Shown here piece after piece: positions 18,165 through 27,100 of a stretch of DNA of 64,000 nt (position 1 is the first letter of the stretch; every line of letters begins with the position of its first letter). The translations under genes and the position numbers were made by a program. This DNA is from Lysobacteraceae bacterium 2PB (GTDB lineage Bacteria > Pseudomonadota > Gammaproteobacteria > Xanthomonadales > Xanthomonadaceae). The DNA lies in the NCBI GenBank assembly GCA_005502915.1, contig SCMT01000006.1:1-64000 (forward strand). Reading direction: 5' to 3'. The notes under the pieces are model-generated. The model saw nothing but the letters and a program-made list of their open reading frames with translations. It had not been told where the DNA came from and made no database searches.

Positions 18165-21100
18165 ATGGCCGACCCGTCCGTTCAAACCCTGCGCGATGCC
18201 TTCGCCAATGCTCCCGCTGGTCCCGTCGTCCTGAATGATGCCTTCTTCAGCGCGGTCGGCCTGACGCCGCCGGCGGGGTTCACCGCCGCCATCAAGGCGG
18301 CCTACCGGCTGCCGGCGAACGCTGCAGGGCTTTCGATCGAGTACGAACGCTCAGCGGTGACGCCGGTGGCGAACGACCGCTTCTCGATCCCCGGCCTCGT
18401 GCTCAGTTTCCTGAATGCGCCGACCGCGGTCTCCACCCTTTACGGCTCCGCAGGCACGGCACAGACCCCCGTGCTGGGTATCGATGTCGTCCCGACCGGC
18501 TGGCAGTTGGCGGATCAGTTTCCGGACATGTCCTCGGACAACTGGCCGTTCGCCCTGCTGCAGTTCGATCAGCAGCGCTTCTATTTCGCCAGCGCGCCGC
18601 AAAGCTTCCGGTGGCCGGCACAGAACGCGGTTCTGGCGATGCAGGCGGGACAGAATCTGTACGGCCTGACCTCGGTACCGGTGCTGGCTGTGCCGCTGAT
18701 CCAGCTGATCGCCAACCTGCCGGTGCCGGCCACCCGGCTGCTGACGGTCGGCCCTGTCGTGCTCGACAAGGCGAACGACGAAACCATCCTGTTCACCGAC
18801 ATGAACATTCGCGCCCTGTTGACGGGCGGGAACGATCTGCGTCTGTTCTTTCTGCGCGTGCTTGAACCCCACCTGGGCATGCTCATCGAAACCGTCGAGG
18901 AGGTCGAAGACGAGGACGGCGAGCCGCTGCGCGATGCGCTCGGCGAAACCAGGACGGTTCCGTTGCAGACGCCCTTCTACTTCTTCGGCACCCGGATCGA
19001 TGTGGAGGGTGCGAACGGCAGCACGCTGCCCTTCGATCTGCAGGTGTTGGTGAGCACCGATGGCTCGCAGTATCGATTCGCGATCGGGCCCGGCGATGAC
19101 AAAACGCCGATCACGCCGGCGGCAGTGCTCAAGCTGATGTCCGACGGCGCGGGCGGAAGCTATTTCGGCCTGGTGCCGCCCGTGCTTCAGCAATATCTCG
19201 CCAGCGTGCAGTTGCAGGGCTTTCAGCTCGGCGGCCCGCTCAAGCCGCAGCCAGACTGGAACCAGCTGTCGGTCCTGATCGGCAGCGTGCAGGGGCAACC
19301 GATTCCGCTGTTCTCCGATCCGACCACACAGCAGATCTTTCAGCTCGACAGCTTTTCGGTGAACTGGTTGCTGGCCAAACAGGGCAATCGACTGGATTCA
19401 AGCGGCTTGATCGAAGCCGATTTCAGGCTGTTCCCCGAGATATTCAGAACCAAGGACGGCCTGCCTGGCGGGCTGTTCCACATCGAAATCGACAGCGCGC
19501 TCAATTTCGAAGGAGCCTTCACCGGGAAGGCATCGCTGGACGACGTTCTACGCGGCATCACCGGCGGCGCGATAGGCCTCCCTGATGGCGTGTCGATCGA
19601 CTTCTCCGACATCTTCGTGCAGGTCAGCCCGAGCAGAAAGGCCTATGCGCTCGGCTTTCAGGTCGATGCGTTCATCGACGTGCCCTTCGTTCAGTACACC
19701 AACCCGGTCAACGGCATGCGCGAGCCGCTGATCAAGGTCGCCGGTCTGGTGTTCGATCTCGCCGCCAGCACGCCCAACCGCAGCGATGGCCAGCCGGGCA
19801 AGACCGTGTATGCGGGCTCGATGGTCGGTCAACTCATCATCGGTCCGGTCGCCGCGAACGTCAGCGTCGCCTATGACGGCACCTTGTCGACTCCGCTGTG
19901 GACCTTGCAGACCTCGCTGGCGCAGCCACTGGTGCTGTCCGACCTGATCAACCAGTTCTTCCGCGCCTACGATCTTCCGGTCTTCCTGCCGGGGACCCTG
20001 ACGGTCGAAGCCTTGGCGCTGGAGGCGATCATTCCGGTCGCAACGAAGGCCATGCCGGCGGCGATCGCGGGACGCGCGCGCTCGCGTTCGGCGCATGGCA
20101 GTCATGAGCGCGCCCGCTGGCGCAGTCCGGTTCGCGCCCTGGCGCGTCCGGCCCGCGCGATCGGGTTGCGCGCGACGCCTGCGGCGGCGCCCGGCACCAA
20201 GTCGTCCTACTCGATCTCCACCCGCATCCGCTGGACCTTCGATCTCACGCCCCAGATTCCCGTCGACATCCTGGCCGAGCTCGGTCTCGACTACGACGGC
20301 AACCGCAAAGCGGGCGAAGAGTTCGCCGGCTCGGTTATCGGCACCATCGACATCGATCTGATCGGCCCGGTGCAGATCGGCTACCGCTTCGGCGCCCCCA
20401 CCAGCAGCAGCGGGGCGCTGGCGCTGCCCGCACACGATGCACTGCCGCAGACCCCGTTGGTGGGGCTGCCGACCAACAGCATCCTGTGGATGAGCTGGAA
20501 GGGGTTCCGCGCCGAGTACAGTTTCGACCAGCAGACCGTGAGCTTCTCGCTGAGCGGCTGGACGGTCGGCTCGCTGATCACCGCGCTGGTGGAAATGATC
20601 GGCGATCCCTATTTCACCTTGCCTGCGCCCTGGGACATCCTCAATTCGATCTCGCTCGACGGTTTCTCGATCGTTTTCGACCTGAAGGCCGGAGTCGCGC
20701 ATCGGGTGTCGGCCAAATACACCCTGCCCAGTCCGATCTCTCTGGGTTTTCTCACCATCAAGGGCCTTCAGTTCCTGCAGGTCCAGGGAAAAGTGACGCT
20801 GGCGATCGATGGCTCGACCACGGTGCCGGGGCTGAACGATCAACCGCTGTTCAATCCGGCTACCGGTGGGCAGGACGTCAAGGACATGCCGGCGGTGCCC
20901 GGCCAGGGCAATGCGTATTTCGATCTGAAGCTGCTGGCCCTGGGCCAGCGCATCAGGATCGACGGCGCCCCGGCTTTCAAGTCGACCCAGGAAGTGATCA
21001 AGGCGCTCGCCGCCATCCCCCCGTCCAGCGGACCGGGCATGCCCTTCGATCCGGCGCAGCAGAAGCCCGGGCAGCCCTTCTACGACCGCAGCAGCAATTG

Positions 21101-24100
21101 GCTCGGTGCCCTGCATTTCGGCGTGCTGCGCATCGGCGAGACGCGGAATTACGCAGTCGACTTCATGGTGGTCTTCAACGACCCCGATCTGTACGGCCTG
21201 CGTCTCGCGCTCAGCGGCGACAAGATGAAGGCGCTGGCGGGCCTGGCGATCGACATCCTGTACAAGAAGATCACCGACGAGATCGGCTGCTACCAGATCG
21301 AATTCACCCTGCCGAGCGTCCTGCGCAATCTCGACTTCGGCGCGTTCTCCGTGACCCTGCCGATGATCGGCCTGCAGATCTACACCAATGGCGATTTCCT
21401 GGTCGACTTCGGCTTTCCCTACAACATGGATTTCAGTCGTTCCTTCAGCGTGCAGGCCATCGTCTACGGCGTGCCGGTGCTGGGTTCCGGCGGTTTCTAT
21501 TTCGGCAAGCTGTCCAACGCGACCGCGCCGAATCTGCCGAAGACCACGAAGGGCACGTTCAACCCGGTCATCGTGTTCGGTTTCGGCGCCCAGCTCGGCA
21601 TCGGCCGCTATATCGACAAGGGCATCCTGAAGGCCGGTTTCTCGATCACCGTGTTCGGGATCATCGAGGGAACGATCGCCGCCTGGCATCCCTACCAGAT
21701 CGGCGACACCGGCAATCCGAACGAAGTCCAGGGCGATTACTACTTCCGGATCGCCGGCACCTTCGGGATCATCGGCAAGCTTTATGGATCGATCGATTTC
21801 GCCATCATCAAGGCTGATGTCAGCCTGACCGTGACCGTCTACGTCAAGATCGAGTACGAATCGTTCCGCAAGATTCCATTGACCCTGTCCGCCTCGGTGA
21901 AGGTGAGCGTCTCGATCAAGATCGATCTTGGGTTCTTCTCGATCCGGATCAGCCTGTCGTTCTCCGCCACCATCACGGAACGGCTCACCATCGGTTCGGA
22001 TCGAGAGGCGCCGTGGGATGGGGCGTTGCCCGGACCCAACGGTGCTCCGGCCCTGGCCCAACACGGATCGCGCCTGTTGCCGCTGCCGCGCACCCTGCTC
22101 GAACATGGCGTCCTCGGCCGGCCGATCCGGCTCGACTTCTCCCGGCCGCTGGCCCTGCGGATATCACGCGCGGCCGCCGCAGACAAGCCGCAGCTCGAAA
22201 TCACGGCGCTGACCCAGTTCACCGTACTCGCGCCCGAACGCGCCGGCTACGCGCAGCAGGAAGGCGGCCTAGTGCTGTTGTTCGCGATGGACGCGCCCAC
22301 CGTCAACGATGGCAAGCCGAGCGGCGCGACCTCGTTCGATGCGCTGTGCGCGGCCCTCTTGCCGTGGCTGATCGAAAGCGTGAAGCCGGCGCCGGACCTG
22401 CTGTCGCGCGGCCTGCCGCTGGGCGACGATCAAGCCGTTTCGCGCCTGCTGCTGGAGGGCATTCTGCGCGCCCTGTCGGATCCTGCGCAGGCACCGTTCA
22501 CCTCCTCCCAGTTGCTGGACTTCCTTGCCGCCAGTTTCACCGTCAAGGTTTCCGCGGCGGACAAGCAACTGAGCGCGTCCCGCAGGGCCGCGCTGGACGC
22601 CGGCAGCACGATTTTCCCGGCGGTGCCCTTCCTTACGATGACGGTGCCGGATCCCGACGCCGACACCGGTACGCGTTCCATCCGGTTCGACGAGTACGTG
22701 AAGACCTCGGCGGCGTATCAGGTCGAGCTTCGCAGGATTTTCGATTCGATCGCCGCCAACGTCGATGCGGAGTCGGCGGCAGCGCCCAAGGCGAGGCTCG
22801 CGATCGAGGACGGCACGGAGCCGATGGCGGCCTCAGTCTTCACTGACTACTTCATTCTGCTCGCGCGCCAACTGGTGCAGAGCGCCATCGATGTCTTCGA
22901 CGACTATCCCTATCCATTGACGCCTGCCGCCAGCCTGCAGTCCATCATCGACTGGGCCAACAGCCTGCTGCCCGGACAACTGCAGGCGAGTCCGCTGCTG
23001 CGCGCCAACCTGCTGCATCCCCTGAGCCCCGGGCTGAAACTCGAGATCGCCGATCTTGGCTACATGGTCCAGGTGCAGGACACCCTGGCGTCCATCGCGG
23101 CGCGTTATGCCGATCCCGACGTGCCGACCAGCACGAATCCGGCCGAACTGATCCTGAGCAATGCAGCGCAGAGCAATCTGATCGCTGCCGGGGTCACGAT
23201 CCGGCTCACCCTGGACGGCGTGGAGAGGCGCCATACCACGGTGATCGGCGACGACTTCACGACGATCGCCGAGGCTTTCGATCTGAGCATCGAGCAACTC
23301 GCAGCCCAGACGCCGCTGTACACCTGGCCGGGCCTGCTCGCCGCATCGATCGTCATGACGATTCCCAGCGTCATCGTCGGCACGACGGACGGCGACACCG
23401 TCTCCAGCATCCTGGATGCGCTGCGCGTACCGGTGGAGAGCTTCCTGACGCCTGCGAACCTCGCGCTCGAAGGTTTGTTCAAGGTCGATCCGTCGCTGCG
23501 GTTCGCCGTACCGGGCCTGATCGTGCTGCCGGAGGCCGCCCTGTGGCCGGCCCTGGCGTCGACCGGCATCCCGGGGCAGACCGCGGGCACCGCGGCGCGT
23601 TACATGCTGCATGGCATGCGTCTGCCCGTGGCACCGGGTCTGTCGATTCCTGCCGAAGGATTCCTGTACGGGCCGCCGCATTGGGCCGACAGGCAAAGCG
23701 CCTACGGGGTCTATCAGTTGAGCGGGCAGCAGTTCCCACTGGCTCCACGCAGCGATGTCTATGAGATTCGGCTTGCGCGTCCCGGCAAGGACGACAAGGG
23801 CGATACGGGCGATAGGGGAGACAACGACCCCTATGCATGGTTCACGCTCGGCACCGGCAAGGAACTGTGCTTCGACATCGTGTCGCAGACCTCGCTGCTG
23901 GGCAGGGTCGTCGACTCCGCGCGCCGCAACGGCTACAAGCCGAACATCCCGAGCCTCAAGGCGCAGCCGGAAACCGTGTTGACACCGACTCGCTACAACG
24001 TCGGCAACCCGGCACCGTGGTTCAGTTCGGACATGGCGCGGCTGATCGCCGTGACCCGACCACCGACGGTCGATCTGAAGTCCGTCGACGATGCTGCCTC

Positions 24101-27100
24101 CGGCCCGCAGGTCCGCCCGCTGCTGTTCGGTCTCTCCACCGCACTGCTCGCCGCCGTGGAGGCCACGCAGGCGCGGCTGGCCGCCGGCATTCCCGGCACC
24201 CGTGCGCTGCTGCCCTATCTGCCGGTGCTGTCGCCCTCCGTGGGCGTCAGTGATCCCGCGACATCGCAGACCGCCTACACGGACTTCGACGACTACGCCT
24301 TCGCCACCCGCATCGACTTCCGCATCAAGCAGCTCGCACAGAACGCCGATCTTGCGCCCGAGCGCGCGGACGCCAACGACATCGTGCCGCCGGGTCCGGC
24401 CAATCCCGGTTCTCCGGCGCGCCCGCTGGCGCAGTTCGCCTACGAGATCATCGGTCCGAGTCCCGCCGAAGCCGTGCTGCTCGAACGCCTGCTGACCGCG
24501 ATGGCCAGTGAAGGAGAGGATCTGGTCAGCGCCCTGTTCCTGCTCTATGCCGATGTGAACAACGGTGCGACCGGCCTCACCAGCCGCGCCGACAGCGAAT
24601 TCCTGTCCTTCATCGTGCAGTCGAATCTGTCGACCGAGACCAACCCGCCGCCTTCTGCGCGCGCGTTTTCGCAGGCACTGGCCGACGCACCGCCGACCGG
24701 CATCGCCAATTCGCCGGCCGAATTCCTCAAGCTGCTGTGGGAGCTGTCGACGGTCAACTCGGGCGGCACCTTCCTCTTCTATCAACTGCTGAAGGATGGC
24801 TCAGGCCTGCCGCCGGCGCTCTTCGACGACAGCGGCATCGCCACCCTGACTCTGGTGGCGACACTGCGCCGCGACCCCGAGCGCGCCAGGGGCGCACGCA
24901 TCTTCAACGCGATCAACGCCCTGCTGACCACGGCGCCCATCGACCCCCAGTCCTCGGTGGTGCAACTGGTCGGCGTTTCCGCCGAAGCGCCCAGCCAGCC
25001 CCTCTCCGCGGCATCGAGCATCGCGAGCCTCGCCGACTTCTACGGCATCGATATCGCCGGCCTTGCCCTCAGCAATGCCGATGCGCCGCTGGTCATCGGC
25101 AAGCAGATCCCGATCTCGGGCCTGTATCGGCAGTTGCTGCCGACAGATGTCGGCCCCGGAAAGAATCCGATCGCCGCACTGGCGGCCTACTACTCGGCGG
25201 GCGCGACGGCACCGGTGACCGAGGCCATGATCCTCGACTTCAATCCGGGGGTGCCGGTGGCCGCGTTGTCGGTGTTCCGGATTCCGCCCTTCACCTATGC
25301 GGTCAACACCCAGGGCCCGGGCGCTCGCCTGTCCAGCATTGCGCTCTACTACGCGATCGAGGTCATCGAGGTCGGCTTCGCGGCGCGCGACGTCGCAGGC
25401 CTGTTCGACGCCGGCAAGGTGTCGATCGATCCCCTCGCCTTCGATGCCTCGCCCAACCTGGGCCTGACCAATGCCGCCCTGGCGCTGGAGCGCGAGCGCG
25501 GTGTCGCACCCGCCGACCTGCCGCCCGTGCCGACGCAGGCCGAGATCGATGCGTATACCCGGGCCACGCTGTTGCAGCTCTACCAACTGCTCTCCGCGCG
25601 CATCGTTCCCAACGCGTTCTTCCAGCCCAGCGAAAACAGTGCACCTTTCGGACCCAGGGACCCGCTACCGGCGGATCCCGGCTCCAGCGCACCGGCGAAC
25701 AGGGCACGGCCCCGTCGCGCGCGCTTCGCTGCGGCGACAGACGACCAGCCCTACCTCTACGACCAGGCGCTCGGCTTCGCCGCGAAGGCCCGGATCAACC
25801 CGGCTCCGGCGAACCCTGCGCCGGGCTTGCCGCCGGCGTCGGCCAATCCCTACGTCGGCATCGGCACGATTCTGCAGATCGGCATGGATTGGCAGGACCT
25901 GTTCGGGAATCGTCTGCCCAATCCCTTCAGCCTGCCGCAGGCGAGCGATTCGCCACCTTTCGGTAATCTGGCGATGCTGCCGACCTACAGCGACCGTCTG
26001 ATGCCCCTCGACACCTGGCCAAGCACCACTCGCGGCTACCGTTACGGCGGCAGCCCCGGCGCGCCCGTACTGAAGATCACCCTGAAGTTCGACCCGACAT
26101 CCTACGAGCCCGACCCCGCTGCGCGCGCCCATCTGGGCGCCATCCGCGAGGGCGACGTACTGCCGATCTGGCAACGCAATGCGAAGGCGGATCTCGCCAA
26201 ATTCCAGCATGTCTACTTCCAGCTCAATCAGAACTACGACCACCTGGGCGTACCTGGTCTGGCCGGCCCTGCGGTCGCGCTTTCGCTGATCAATTCGCTG
26301 CTGGCGACGCCCGAGCAGCCACTGCCCGACACGGCACGCGAAGCGATTCTCGGCTACGTCGACAGTGCGATCCTCTATCTTTCGGCGCGGGCTCGGGCGG
26401 TGAGTGCACCCCCGCCGGAGGACGTGCCGATCTCGATCGCCGTCGACCTCGCTTCGATCGTACCCTCGAGCGACATCATCCGGCTCGAAGTGGCGATCCG
26501 ATTCACTCGCCAGTCGTCGCTGGTGTCGCCCGCGCTGCGCGCCCTGCGCGGCGGCGTTGCGGTGAGCGCGTCCATCCCGGTGGATGCCAGTCTGCCCGCA
26601 CCGCCGGCCACCGAAGCGGCGCAGGACGATGCGCCGGCCTATCCGGTCGCGCTGAAGGAATTCGCCCTCGACTTCGAAAAGGTCTTCGTCACCGGCGCCT
26701 GGCGGATGCGTATCGGCACCAGCTCTGCCGATCCCGGCGCGCCCAGCGATACCCGCATGCCGACCGTTTGGGCCGTGCGCATGGCCGCACCCGACAGTCC
26801 GGCGCCCAAGGGCATCGATTTCCGCATCGGCAACACGCCCTGCTACTTCGCGCCCCTGCCGATCGCCAGCAGCCTGCAGACCCTGCAGGTCGGCGTGCTG
26901 CCGTATCGCACCGGCGAGCCGTATCCGGCGGGCGATCCGATGCCGACGCTGTTCACCAATGTCGATCCCAACGTCTGGCTGGCCGAGTGTCTGACCGCCA
27001 TCGACGACGCATTGAGTGCGAGCTATTCGACGCCGCTCTTCCAGCTCGATCGCCTGCTGCGACTCGACGACAACCCGACCGATCCCGAGGATCCCCGGGC